A DNA stretch of 45,293 nt. Source: Candidatus Wirthbacteria bacterium. GTDB taxonomy: Bacteria > Patescibacteriota > CG2-30-54-11. Positions within the stretch are counted from its first letter, which is position 1. The number at the start of each line of letters is the position of its first letter. The notes under the pieces were generated by a model, which ran no database searches, was not told where the DNA came from, and saw only the letters and a list, made by a program, of their open reading frames with translations. The stretch spans positions 1 through 45,293 of the forward strand of contig CAISZI010000050.1 in the NCBI GenBank assembly GCA_903889905.1, given 5' to 3'. Made by a program: the position numbers and the translations under genes. Shown piece by piece: positions 23,933 to 31,508 of the stretch.

Positions 23933-24008
23933 TGGAGCCAACGGTCGGAGTTGAACCGACGACCGACTGTTTACGAAACAGTTGCTCTACCAACTGAGCT
24001 ACGTTGGC
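23933..24008 (-). tRNA. tRNA-Thr (CGT)
   Basis: Minus-strand cloverleaf with acceptor GCCAACG/CGTTGGC, anticodon loop TTCGTAA (anticodon CGT, reads ACG) and T-arm GTCGGTTCAACTCCGAC. Discriminator U at 23936 and encoded CCA at 23933-23935. Confidence 0.97.
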
Positions 24009-24015
24009 AAGGATT

Positions 24016-24097
24016 CGACTTTTCTTTCAAAAAGCAAAGTCGCCAAAAGAAACAAGTTGTGTTTATTTTTCTTGAAGCGCTTCTGCGAAAAATAAAC
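24016..24097 (-). repeat. Twin-hairpin repeat, copy C
   Basis: Read on the minus strand: stem 1 GTTTATTTTTC / GAAAAATAAAC, perfect 11 bp around the 15-nt loop GCAGAAGCGCTTCAA. A spacer containing CTTGTTTCTTTTGG follows, then stem 2 CGACTTT / AAAGTCG. It ends 8 bases from the 5' end of tRNA-Thr. Confidence 0.85.
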
Positions 24098-24134
24098 CGA
24101 TTGCATCGTGATGATTATTAAAGATCATTGTTTG

Positions 24135-24221
24135 TAGTGTTTGCGCCGAGGCGCCTCAAGCAAACGCTACTCCACTTGTTTTCCTTTTGGCCACTTTGCC
24201 TTTTTTGAAAAGGAAAAGTGG
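24135..24221 (+). repeat. Twin-hairpin repeat, copy B
   Basis: Stem 1: TAGTGTTTGC / GCAAACGCTA with one G-T pair around the 15-nt loop GCCGAGGCGCCTCAA. The spacer is CTTGTTTTCCTTTTGG. Stem 2 is CCACTTTgCCTTTT / GAAAAGgAAAAGTGG. It ends 5 bases before the CCA end of tRNA-Gly. Confidence 0.85.
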
Positions 24222-24226
24222 CTTCT

Positions 24227-24300
24227 TGGAGCGGGATGCGGGAATCGAACCCGCGTCTCAACTTTGGGAAAGTTGCATTCTACCATTGAACCAATCCCGC
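24227..24300 (-). tRNA. tRNA-Gly (CCC)
   Basis: Minus-strand cloverleaf with acceptor GCGGGAT/ATCCCGC, anticodon loop TTCCCAA (anticodon CCC, reads GGG) and T-arm GCGGGTTCGATTCCCGC. Discriminator U at 24230 and encoded CCA at 24227-24229. Confidence 0.97.
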
Positions 24301-24315
24301 GCAACAAACCAACCG

Positions 24316-24349
24316 ATGTCATCCTGAACTTGATTCAGGATCTAACCCT
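24316..24349 (+). repeat. Palindromic repeat family 1, intergenic copy
   Basis: The core TCCTGAACTTGATTCAGGA is an interrupted palindrome. All 34 bases match, in reverse orientation and with one difference, the block at 25676-25709 inside leuS. Such ATGTCATCCTGAACTTG repeats are widespread in bacterial genomes. Confidence 0.85.
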
Positions 24350-24465
24350 AATGTTCGCAACGCAAGTGACAGAATAACAAAATTGTCATTATTGGGCAAC
24401 GGTTGCTTAAAACCGCCAAGTCATCCTACACTGTGGCTGTTACAAGCTTTAATCAAAGGCAACCC

Positions 24466-25131
24466 ATGCGTTTTTTCATCCTGCACGGCTCGTTTGGTTC
24501 ACCCGACGATAACTGGTTCCCATGGCTCAAAGCTAAGCTCGAAAACTTCGGACACGAAGTGCTCGCGCCCCGCATGCCGGTTGAAGATGAAGAGAGTTTC
24601 ACCGCCGCTGTGGTAACAGATCCATCAACTCCTGCAACCAACCAGAATCTCACGAACTGGCTCAAGGCTTTCGAACCTTATCTCAAGCAAGCAGACAGCG
24701 AAACTGTTTTCATTGGCCATTCACTGGCTCCAGCTTTCATCTTACACTTGCTGCAAAAAATCAATACGCCCGTCAAAGCCTGCTTTTTTGTTTCACCTTT
24801 TTTGTGTCTGGGTGCGGGCGGTGCTTATGACGCGGTTAACAAATCATTTGTCGAAACATCTGTGGATTGGGATAAAATCACGTCGCATTGCAACGCCTTT
24901 TATCTGTTCTGGGGCAATAACGATCCCTATGTTTCGCGTCAAGATTTTGAAACTTTCCAAAAGGCGTTGCAAGCAGCGGCGACTAAACGTGGCATACCCG
25001 TTAAAGTGATCATTATACCCCAAGGTGGACACCTCAATGCGGAATTTGGGTATAGGGAATTTCAGCTTCTTTTGGAAAAGATCGAAGATGTGCTGCCGAA
25101 ACGCAATTCACCCTCAGCTGTCTCTCGATGA
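24466..25131 (+). CDS. RBBP9/YdeN-like serine hydrolase
   Basis: A 221-residue alpha/beta hydrolase of the RBBP9/YdeN type. It starts MRFFILHGSFGSPDDNWFPW, has the nucleophile elbow FIGHSLA with Ser near residue 87, a catalytic Asp in GNNDPYVS near 151, and a His in GGHLNAEFGY near 186. The substrate of this family is generally unknown. ATG 24466 matches the usual N-terminus; a frame open from 24403 has no ribosome site or homology-like content. The gene converges on leuS with an 11-base gap and no visible terminator. Confidence 0.88.
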   Translation: MRFFILHGSFGSPDDNWFPWLKAKLENFGHEVLAPRMPVEDEESFTAAVVTDPSTPATNQNLTNWLKAFEPYLKQADSETVFIGHSLAPAFILHLLQKINTPVKACFFVSPFLCLGAGGAYDAVNKSFVETSVDWDKITSHCNAFYLFWGNNDPYVSRQDFETFQKALQAAATKRGIPVKVIIIPQGGHLNAEFGYREFQLLLEKIEDVLPKRNSPSAVSR

Positions 25132-25141
25132 CTCGAGCCTC

Positions 25142-27667
25142 TTACTTCACCACCACGCTCAACAATTTACCAGCCACAAACACCACCTTTATGATTTCCT
25201 TGCCTTCCAAGTACTGCTTTACCTTAGGTAAGGCAAAGGCCATGGCTTTGGCATCAGCTTCACTGATCGTTTTGCTCGCCACAAACTGGTCGCGGATTTT
25301 GCCATTGATCTGCACCATGATCGTGCCCGTGTCTTCGACCAACTGGGCTGGATCAAACGTTGGCCATGCCTGATTATGCACACTATCTGTGCCCACCAAT
25401 GCCCAGGTTTCCTCGGCAAAGTGTGGAGCAAAAGGGGCCACCAGGATTGGCACTATCTGTTGGATTTGTTGCCACTGCTTAGCCGAAAACTGCTCCAGGT
25501 TTTCCCGGATCCAATTTGACATCTCCATCAGGGCAGCAATCGCGGTATTGAATTGAAACTGTTCAATGTCCTCGCCGACTTTTTTGATCGTGGCATGCAG
25601 TTTGGCCATGGACACCCCTCCTGCCTTTGATGTCATGCCGAACTCGATTCGACGTCTCTCTTCGCCTTTACCGGGAGGGTTAGATCCTGAAACAAGTTCA
25701 GGATGACATCTGTCGGAGGTCAACAGATCCCACACTTTATCAAAAAAACGTACCGTACCCATGATCCCGCGATCGTTAAAATCACCGCCATCTTCGAACG
25801 GCCCAATGAACAGCATATAGGTGCGGAAAGCGTCGGCGCCGAACTTCTGCAGGTATTCGTCCGGATTCACCACATTACCGCGCGACTTGCTCATTTTGGA
25901 GCCGTCTTTGATGATCAGGCCTTGATGGCGCAAACGCGTCGCGGGCTCGTCAAAATTCAAATGCCCCAAATCATGCAAGACCATGGTGACAAAACGAAAA
26001 TAAAGCAAATGCATGGTGGCGTGTTCGATACCACCAATATACATATCTACGGGTTGCCATTTGGCGTTCCTGACTTGGTCAAACGGTCGGTCATTGACCT
26101 TGCCTGCGCCTTCAAAGATGTCCACGGATGGATAGCGCAGTTGATACCAGGCCGAATCCAGGAATGTATCTGACACATCGGTTTCGCGTTTGGCGGGTTT
26201 GCCGCACGTTGGGCAAACCGTATTGACGAATTCAGGGACATTGGCCAAAGGCCCGCGGCCACTGCCATCGGGCTGGTAATTTTCAATCGGTGGCAATTTG
26301 ACCGGCAAATCCTCGACTTTGACCGGCACCCAGCCGTGCTCATCGCAATGGATCATCGGAATCGGCGGCCCCCAGTACCGCTGACGGCTGATACACCAGT
26401 CGTGCAAGCGGTAACTGGTCGTACGCTTGCCCCAACCATTTTTCTCCATATGGTCCATGATCGCTTCCCGTGCTTTATCCCAGGTCATGCCATCCAGAAA
26501 GCCAGAATTGACGGCTTGACCGTCGTCTTCCCACACGTCATCGACGGTTTGGATCGCATCCATTTCGCCTTGTTTGGACAAGACGCGGAGAACGGGCAAA
26601 TCAAACTTCTGGGCAAACTCAAAGTCACGTTTGTCATGCGCTGGTACAGCCACGACAACGCCTGTGCCAAAGTTACGCAGCACAAAATCGCCCAGCCAGA
26701 TCGGCATTTTTTGCCCAGTCAGGTCGTTGATGCAATAACTGCCGGTAAAGACACCGGTTTTGACCTTGGCCATTTCGGTGCGTTCTAACTCGGTTTTCTT
26801 GCGTACTTCGTCGCGATAGGCGGCCACTGCCACTTTTTGCTCTGGCGTGGTGATCGCGTCCACCATCTCATGCTCCGGCGCCATGACGACAAAAGTGGCG
26901 CCAAAATTGGTTTCCGGCCGTGTCGTAAAGCAGGTGACAAATTTGTCCGGGTTGCCATCGATGCGATAACGAATGTCAATACCGGTTTTCTTGCCAATCC
27001 AGTGGCGCTGCAGGGATTTGGTGCGTTCCGGCCAGTCGATCTTGTCCAAGCCGGCAAGCAACCGATCGGCGTATTTAGTAATTTTAAAAAACCACTGCTC
27101 CAGGTCTTTTTGCACCACTTCGGTGCTGCAGCGCTCGCATTTGCCATCCACGACCTGTTCGTTGGCCAGCACAGTTTGGCACGACGGGCACCAGTCTACG
27201 GCTTCCTGACGGCGTTCCACCAGGCCGGCTTGGTGCATTTGGATAAAGATCCACTGTGTCCATTTGTAATAATTCGGGTCGGTTGTGTCTACCTGGCGCG
27301 ACCAGTCAAACATGCAACCTAACTTTTTCATCTGATCGTCGCGAAAATGCTTGATGTTGCGCGGCACCACCACCTGTGGGTTTTGGCCGATTTTGATCGC
27401 ATAGTTCTCGCTGTGGATGCCAAAGGCGTCAAAACCCATGGGTTCAAACACATCATAGCCCTTGAGCCGCATGTAGCGACCAAACGTATCAGTACCGCCA
27501 TAACAGTACACATGCCCCACATGCAGCGCCTCGGCTGAGGGATACGGGAACATCGTGAGGTTATAGTACGGGTTTTTGGCGTTCTGGAAGTCCATTTCGT
27601 ACAATTTAGACTTATCCCAGCGCTGCTGCCATTTGGCTTCCACGGTTTTATGGTTGTATTTGGCCAT
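25142..27667 (-). CDS. leuS: Leucyl-tRNA synthetase with an in-frame repeat insertion
   Basis: Charges tRNA-Leu. In order: the HIGH-type motif PSAEALHVGHVYCYG near residue 45; a zinc-ribbon-like CPSC..CERC near 158; the CP1 editing domain with FTTRPETNFGATF and GTGVVVAVPAHDKRDF; a second CPTC near 480; the KMSKS motif SKMSKSRGNVVNPDEY near 594; then the anticodon-binding helical part. Between WDLL and LHATIKKV about 35 residues are inserted (including CHPELVSGS), encoded by palindromic repeats at 25628-25709. The start at 27667 (MAKYNHKTVEAKW) is supported by AAAGGG upstream; longer frames lack support. It is transcribed away from the GH15 gene by a shared promoter region. Confidence 0.95.
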   Translation of the reverse strand: MAKYNHKTVEAKWQQRWDKSKLYEMDFQNAKNPYYNLTMFPYPSAEALHVGHVYCYGGTDTFGRYMRLKGYDVFEPMGFDAFGIHSENYAIKIGQNPQVVVPRNIKHFRDDQMKKLGCMFDWSRQVDTTDPNYYKWTQWIFIQMHQAGLVERRQEAVDWCPSCQTVLANEQVVDGKCERCSTEVVQKDLEQWFFKITKYADRLLAGLDKIDWPERTKSLQRHWIGKKTGIDIRYRIDGNPDKFVTCFTTRPETNFGATFVVMAPEHEMVDAITTPEQKVAVAAYRDEVRKKTELERTEMAKVKTGVFTGSYCINDLTGQKMPIWLGDFVLRNFGTGVVVAVPAHDKRDFEFAQKFDLPVLRVLSKQGEMDAIQTVDDVWEDDGQAVNSGFLDGMTWDKAREAIMDHMEKNGWGKRTTSYRLHDWCISRQRYWGPPIPMIHCDEHGWVPVKVEDLPVKLPPIENYQPDGSGRGPLANVPEFVNTVCPTCGKPAKRETDVSDTFLDSAWYQLRYPSVDIFEGAGKVNDRPFDQVRNAKWQPVDMYIGGIEHATMHLLYFRFVTMVLHDLGHLNFDEPATRLRHQGLIIKDGSKMSKSRGNVVNPDEYLQKFGADAFRTYMLFIGPFEDGGDFNDRGIMGTVRFFDKVWDLLTSDRCHPELVSGSNPPGKGEERRRIEFGMTSKAGGVSMAKLHATIKKVGEDIEQFQFNTAIAALMEMSNWIRENLEQFSAKQWQQIQQIVPILVAPFAPHFAEETWALVGTDSVHNQAWPTFDPAQLVEDTGTIMVQINGKIRDQFVASKTISEADAKAMAFALPKVKQYLEGKEIIKVVFVAGKLLSVVVK
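25628..25709 (-). repeat. Palindromic repeat family 1 inserted in frame in leuS
   Basis: Bases 25676-25709 match the intergenic copy at 24316-24349 in reverse with one difference. Bases 25628-25658 form a second, related palindrome (TGTCATGCCGAACTCGATTCG). Together they add about 35 codons without breaking the frame. Confidence 0.85.
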
Positions 27668-27700
27668 CAATCTGCCCTTTTGTGACATTAAAACGGCGCT

Positions 27701-27740
27701 AGTATACCATTTGGCAATATTTTCAGCCAAATGGTATAAT
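27701..27740. promoter_or_regulatory. Symmetrical overlapping divergent promoters (leuS / GH15)
   Basis: TATACCATTTGGC (27703-27715) and GCCAAATGGTATA (27726-27738) form a perfect 13-bp inverted repeat with a 10-base spacer. On the plus strand TTGGCA and TATAAT are 18 bases apart, pointing to the GH15 gene. On the minus strand TTGGCT and TATACT are 18 apart, pointing to leuS. The two promoters cover the same DNA. Confidence 0.75.
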
Positions 27741-27786
27741 GGAATGAAGCCTTATTTGCCAACATCATAGGTAAAGCACCACAACC

Positions 27787-28929
27787 ATGCTCTCCCCCGT
27801 TCGTTCCCGCTATTACATCCAAATGATCAAAAACCACCTGAGCACGCTTGACGACCTCAAGTACGAAAGCGGTCTGTTTGCCGCATCCTCCAAAAAGGTG
27901 GCCACCGGCTATGACAAATCCTGGCTGCGCGACAACTTTTACGAATGTCTGGCATACGAAACGGTCGGCGACTGGGCAACTGTGCAACACACTTACGACG
28001 CGATCATGAAGATTTTCCTCAAACATGAAAAGAAAATCGATCACGCCATCAAGGTCAAACCCAATCACGGGTATGAATACATCCACGCCCGCTTTAATCC
28101 GCTGACGTTTGATGAATTCTGGGAAGAATGGGGCAACAAGCAAAACGACTCGATTGGCGCGATTTTGTTCAAAATTGGTGAAATCGAACACCACCAGAAA
28201 TTCAGCCTGCTCAAAAACCCCGACTACCTGCGCATCACCCAAAAACTGATCAATTACCTCGAAGCCATCCAGTATTGGAAGGACAGCGACAACGGCATGT
28301 GGGAAAACGACGAAGAAGTCCATTCCTCCTCAATCGGGGCCTGCGTCGCCGGGCTCCAGAGTCTCAAACGCCATGCGCACCTGCATGTGCCGCATTATCT
28401 GGTTTCCCGCGGCCAAAACACGCTGCACAAACTACTGCCACGCGAATCCCAAAAACGCTTTGTCGACCTGTCACTACTTTCACTACTTTACCCTTATGAT
28501 GTGGTGACCATTCCCGAGCGGACACAAATTCTGGACAACATCGAATACCACCTCGTCAAACAGCGTGGCGTAGTGCGCTACCGCAATGACTGGTATTACA
28601 ACCGTAACCCCGATAGCTACAGCGAAGAAGCGGAATGGTGTTTTGGTTTCAGCTGGCTGGCGATTATTTATGAACACCTCGGCAACCGTCCCAAAGCCCG
28701 TTTTTACCTCAAAAAAGCCATTTCCGTCACCGACGAAGAAGGCAATGTACCTGAACTCTACTACTCAAATTCCCCCATTCACAATGAAAATACGCCACTG
28801 GGGTGGGGTGAAAGTCTGTTCGTCACCGCCATCTACAATTTGCTCAAAGCCGAGCTGCCCAAGGAACTTCCCAAACTGCTCCTGGACATGCATGTTGGCC
28901 TGAATTGGGAGCACACCAATGCCAAATAA
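27787..28929 (+). CDS. GH15-like glucoamylase/phosphorylase-kinase-fold protein
   Basis: A 380-residue (alpha/alpha)6-barrel-type protein of glycoside hydrolase family 15. Landmarks are YDKSWLRDNFYECLAYE near residue 42 (the SW.RD pattern), GMWENDEEVHSSSIGACVAG near 176 with the first catalytic-type Glu region, EEAEWCFGFSWLA near 283, and VPELYYSN..ENTPLGWGESLFVTAIYN near 320-355. The family cleaves alpha-1,4-glucan or trehalose-type bonds. There is no signal peptide and no N-terminal beta domain, so it probably acts in the cytoplasm, or is regulatory. It overlaps the following small gene by 11 bases. Confidence 0.8.
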   Translation: MLSPVRSRYYIQMIKNHLSTLDDLKYESGLFAASSKKVATGYDKSWLRDNFYECLAYETVGDWATVQHTYDAIMKIFLKHEKKIDHAIKVKPNHGYEYIHARFNPLTFDEFWEEWGNKQNDSIGAILFKIGEIEHHQKFSLLKNPDYLRITQKLINYLEAIQYWKDSDNGMWENDEEVHSSSIGACVAGLQSLKRHAHLHVPHYLVSRGQNTLHKLLPRESQKRFVDLSLLSLLYPYDVVTIPERTQILDNIEYHLVKQRGVVRYRNDWYYNRNPDSYSEEAEWCFGFSWLAIIYEHLGNRPKARFYLKKAISVTDEEGNVPELYYSNSPIHNENTPLGWGESLFVTAIYNLLKAELPKELPKLLLDMHVGLNWEHTNAK

Positions 28930-29176
28930 TCCACACAAATTAACCCCGCACGAACGCCGCAAACGCCGGCAAGCCAAGCAACAACCAGAACTGGTGCACT
29001 TTGTCCTGGGTGATGTCAATTCACCCGAAAGTTCCCTGATTGACCGCGAGCTGCACAAAATTTTCAACAAACTCAACCAGACGCAGTCGCACAGTTTCAG
29101 CGTTTATTCCCCCATGCTGCAGCACAAAGTAAATAGCTTTATCGATGAAAAGCGCCGCGCCAATTTTACATTTTAG
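28919..29176 (+). CDS. Small basic protein of unknown function (85 aa)
   Basis: GGGAG lies 8 bases before ATG 28919, inside the end of the GH15 gene. The product has a very basic N-terminus (ERRKRRQAKQQ) and a conserved-looking middle (VLGDVNSPESSLIDRELHKI). I do not recognise the family. Coupled translation suggests a link to the GH15 protein, and the basic start could bind RNA or acidic lipids; both are guesses. Confidence 0.65.
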   Translation: MPNNPHKLTPHERRKRRQAKQQPELVHFVLGDVNSPESSLIDRELHKIFNKLNQTQSHSFSVYSPMLQHKVNSFIDEKRRANFTF

Positions 29177-29188
29177 GAAATACATTTC

Positions 29189-29944
29189 ATGGATACCGTC
29201 AGTAACCCCAAAACAAACGAAAACCTGGAAGCTCTGTTTGACGAGACTCCACCTGAAACTGATCTAAACAAAATCAACAACCTGCGCGATTTTGACCGGT
29301 ATCTCTTTGAAGTCATTCCACAGTCTGATATTGCACAGCATGCCTCAGAGCTCCTGGATTGGATCTTGAAGCAGGACAACCATAGCCGTTATGCCGCTAT
29401 CGAAGTTTTGTGCCAGGCGCTAGGGAGCCGATGTTTCAACGAACTTAACACATTGCCAACCAAGAATAATTCCGCAGACAAAACTAACCAAACACTTGAA
29501 GAAAAACTGCAGAATGCCGATGCACAATTCGGCACTATCCTGTTTACATTTTTAAAAGAATATCGGTTGATCAAAGATGCACGAGACAAAGATAGGTCGC
29601 CGGATGAGACACCAAAAGACTCAGAAAATAGAAAAATTACACGCCAGCTTGACGCGGTGCTGGGTCCACCCATGACCCCATCTGATTTGGTCGAAAACAT
29701 GATCCACATTGCCGACGACCAAGACACACCCGCATTACAAAAACGAGTCTTTGAATTCGGCATGACCAGAATTAACGAATTCGCCAATCACGCTGCCATT
29801 TACGACACCGCCAACCTCGATGCAGCCCAAAATAGTCGCTATCAGATTGACATCGAAAACGCTAATATGCTATTTGCAAAAGCTCAATGCTGGGTCGCAG
29901 ATCGACACAGGAAAAAACGTAAGGCACCTACCGGTAATTCGTAA
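29189..29944 (+). CDS. Unknown cytoplasmic protein (251 aa)
   Basis: TTAGGAAA precedes ATG 29189, 12 bases after the small basic gene. The product is acidic and mostly helical, without membrane helices or cysteine motifs. Segments such as LRDFDRYLFEVIPQSDIAQH and GMTRINEFANHAAIYDTANL do not call up a family I know. It is third in the likely GH15 transcript and ends 17 bases inside the 3' end of yajQ, tail to tail. Confidence 0.7.
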   Translation: MDTVSNPKTNENLEALFDETPPETDLNKINNLRDFDRYLFEVIPQSDIAQHASELLDWILKQDNHSRYAAIEVLCQALGSRCFNELNTLPTKNNSADKTNQTLEEKLQNADAQFGTILFTFLKEYRLIKDARDKDRSPDETPKDSENRKITRQLDAVLGPPMTPSDLVENMIHIADDQDTPALQKRVFEFGMTRINEFANHAAIYDTANLDAAQNSRYQIDIENANMLFAKAQCWVADRHRKKRKAPTGNS

Positions 29945-30419
29945 ACTGCAGCGGCATCTTATAATCCAGCTGCTTCAGAAATCCGATCACTGCCTGCAGT
30001 TCGTCACGCGCTTTGGCAAACACACGCACGGCGTCACCCTGAATCTGGACGCGGACTTTGGGGTATTGTTCACGGATTTTTTTGTTGATTTCCTTGGCTT
30101 GCTCGGCGTTCAAACCCTGCTTCAGCAGAATTTCCTGTTTGGCTGTGCCGCCCAGGGCGGATTCGATTTTCTGTGGATCAAAAATCTTGAGCGAGAGTCC
30201 ACGTTTGACCGCTTTGGATTGCAGGATGTCATAGAGCGCCTTGACCTTGTAATCGTCACTTGAGGTAAGTTTGATTTTGTCTTCCTCGAGTTCGATCTTG
30301 CTGTTGGTACCTTTGAGGTCAAACCGATTCGTGATTTCACGCAAAGCAATATCAATCGCATTGACCAATTCCTGATGGTCAAATTCCGAGACAATATCAA
30401 ACGAACTTTCTGACGCCAT
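29928..30419 (-). CDS. yajQ: YajQ family nucleotide-binding protein
   Basis: A 163-residue protein of full family length starting MASESSFDIVSEFDHQELVNA. It has the repeated two-domain pattern typical of YajQ: RFDLKGT near residue 33, the strand ASSDDYKVKAL (here TSSDDYKVKAL) near 55, VRVQIQGDAVRVFAKARDELQ near 125, and the C-terminal LQFTNYR. Members bind nucleotides, reportedly including cyclic di-GMP, or tRNA/nucleic acid; the cellular role is not settled. ATAAGGAG lies before the ATG at 30419, ruling out longer starts. A twin-hairpin repeat lies directly upstream. Confidence 0.95.
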   Translation of the reverse strand: MASESSFDIVSEFDHQELVNAIDIALREITNRFDLKGTNSKIELEEDKIKLTSSDDYKVKALYDILQSKAVKRGLSLKIFDPQKIESALGGTAKQEILLKQGLNAEQAKEINKKIREQYPKVRVQIQGDAVRVFAKARDELQAVIGFLKQLDYKMPLQFTNYR

Positions 30420-30452
30420 GGGTGACTCCTTATGAAAAAAAATCCTTATGCC

Positions 30453-30534
30453 GTGGCATTTCTGCACAACCGCTTCAAAGAAATGGCACACAACTTTTTT
30501 CTTTTGCCTACTTTGCTTTCCAAAAGAAAAGTAG
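30453..30534 (+). repeat. Twin-hairpin repeat, copy D
   Basis: Stem 1: GTGGCATTTCT / AGAAATGGCAC, 10 of 11 pairs, around the 15-nt loop GCACAACCGCTTCAA. The spacer is ACTTTTTTCTTTTGC. Stem 2: CTACTTT / AAAGTAG with inner CTTT / AAAAG pairing. The tail GAGCTTTA provides the stop codon of the neighbouring minus-strand gene. Confidence 0.8.
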
Positions 30535-30539
30535 GAGCT

Positions 30540-31481
30540 TTACGGAATATCGCTTGTCGTCAATGCCCGTGTCGCTGCTGTCGCAGCTTTGCCCATGGCG
30601 CCCAGGTCCGTCCCATTCAATGTCAACACCGTGGAGCTGGCATTGTCAGTGGTGATGACGATACTTTCATTGGCAGTGAACTGATAATTTTGACCAGCGT
30701 AAAGGGTGATGGCAGCTTGTGGCGTTCGATCCACTGTTGCCCGTAACGTAGCCGTTTCTGGAAAAACATTGACCGTCAGCACCAATTGCTGCGCCGGGAT
30801 GTTTGGGTTTTTGGACTGATTCAACCTGGTCTCGATTTCACTGAGGGCAGCGTTTTCCTCTGACGTCAAAGCGGACGTAATCGGGCTAGAAAGTGGCGTC
30901 GTCATCTGGGGGACATAGCTGTAGGTTCGAATATCATGATGACTTTGCCTGCCAATGGTGAGGAACAAATCGACTGTGTTTTTGCCTGGTTGCAGCGGGA
31001 GCTGGAGACTAAACCAATTCTGGGCATTAGGTTCAACCTGAACGTCGTTGATTACCAGGCTCATTCCGTTCCTTAGCGTGCCACTCACATGCAGCACTGG
31101 TTCATGCAAGACTGTCCCGTCAGCTGGGATATACAGATTGCTTTCAGAAAAAAGACGAATCAATGAAAAATTCAAGGCCGACTGCCTGTCTACCGGTTCC
31201 GCCTGACGCAGTAAAGCCAAAGGTTGCAGATAAGAAATCACCACGAGTACGGCAACGATCGCAAGTGCCAGCAAGGCGTAAACCGTACCGCGCACACCGC
31301 CAATATGATGTTGGCTGCGGGCAACCGTAAACGGGTGCAATACCTGGGTTTGGCCCACAGCAGGCTCTTTGATCTCATGCAAAATCACCTCGTCGATTGA
31401 CAGCCCTTTGGGGGAACTGGTGCGTTTCGATTTGGGCGCTTTGTTTGGATTTTGCTTTCCCGCCGCAGCTTGTTTGGGCAT
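30540..31481 (-). CDS. RodZ-like membrane protein lacking the HTH domain
   Basis: A 313-residue single-pass protein. A basic, disordered cytoplasmic tail covers about residues 1-65 (LSIDEVILHEIKEP within it). One membrane helix follows (TVYALLALAIVAVLVVISYL, about 66-85), then an outer Ig-like/glucodextranase-type domain (YIPADGTVLHEPVLHVSG onward). The C-terminus resembles the RodZ DUF4115 fold (ITLYAGQNYQFTANESIVIT, then LNGTDLGAMG). It follows the HTH-containing RodZ-like gene by 27 bases, so the two look like a duplicated pair that has divided the work. A role in cell shape or wall synthesis is inferred. Confidence 0.75.
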   Translation of the reverse strand: MPKQAAAGKQNPNKAPKSKRTSSPKGLSIDEVILHEIKEPAVGQTQVLHPFTVARSQHHIGGVRGTVYALLALAIVAVLVVISYLQPLALLRQAEPVDRQSALNFSLIRLFSESNLYIPADGTVLHEPVLHVSGTLRNGMSLVINDVQVEPNAQNWFSLQLPLQPGKNTVDLFLTIGRQSHHDIRTYSYVPQMTTPLSSPITSALTSEENAALSEIETRLNQSKNPNIPAQQLVLTVNVFPETATLRATVDRTPQAAITLYAGQNYQFTANESIVITTDNASSTVLTLNGTDLGAMGKAATAATRALTTSDIP

Positions 31482-31508
31482 TTTCGGCCTAATTGGGTGT
31501 CGATTAAC

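Noticed and set aside
24010-24230. CRISPR array
   Set aside because: Repeats here are hairpin elements in both orientations with variable stems, without regular spacing or cas genes.
26837-27322. 161-residue plus-strand open frame opposite leuS
   Set aside because: Lies opposite the LeuRS editing domain, which has clear motifs.
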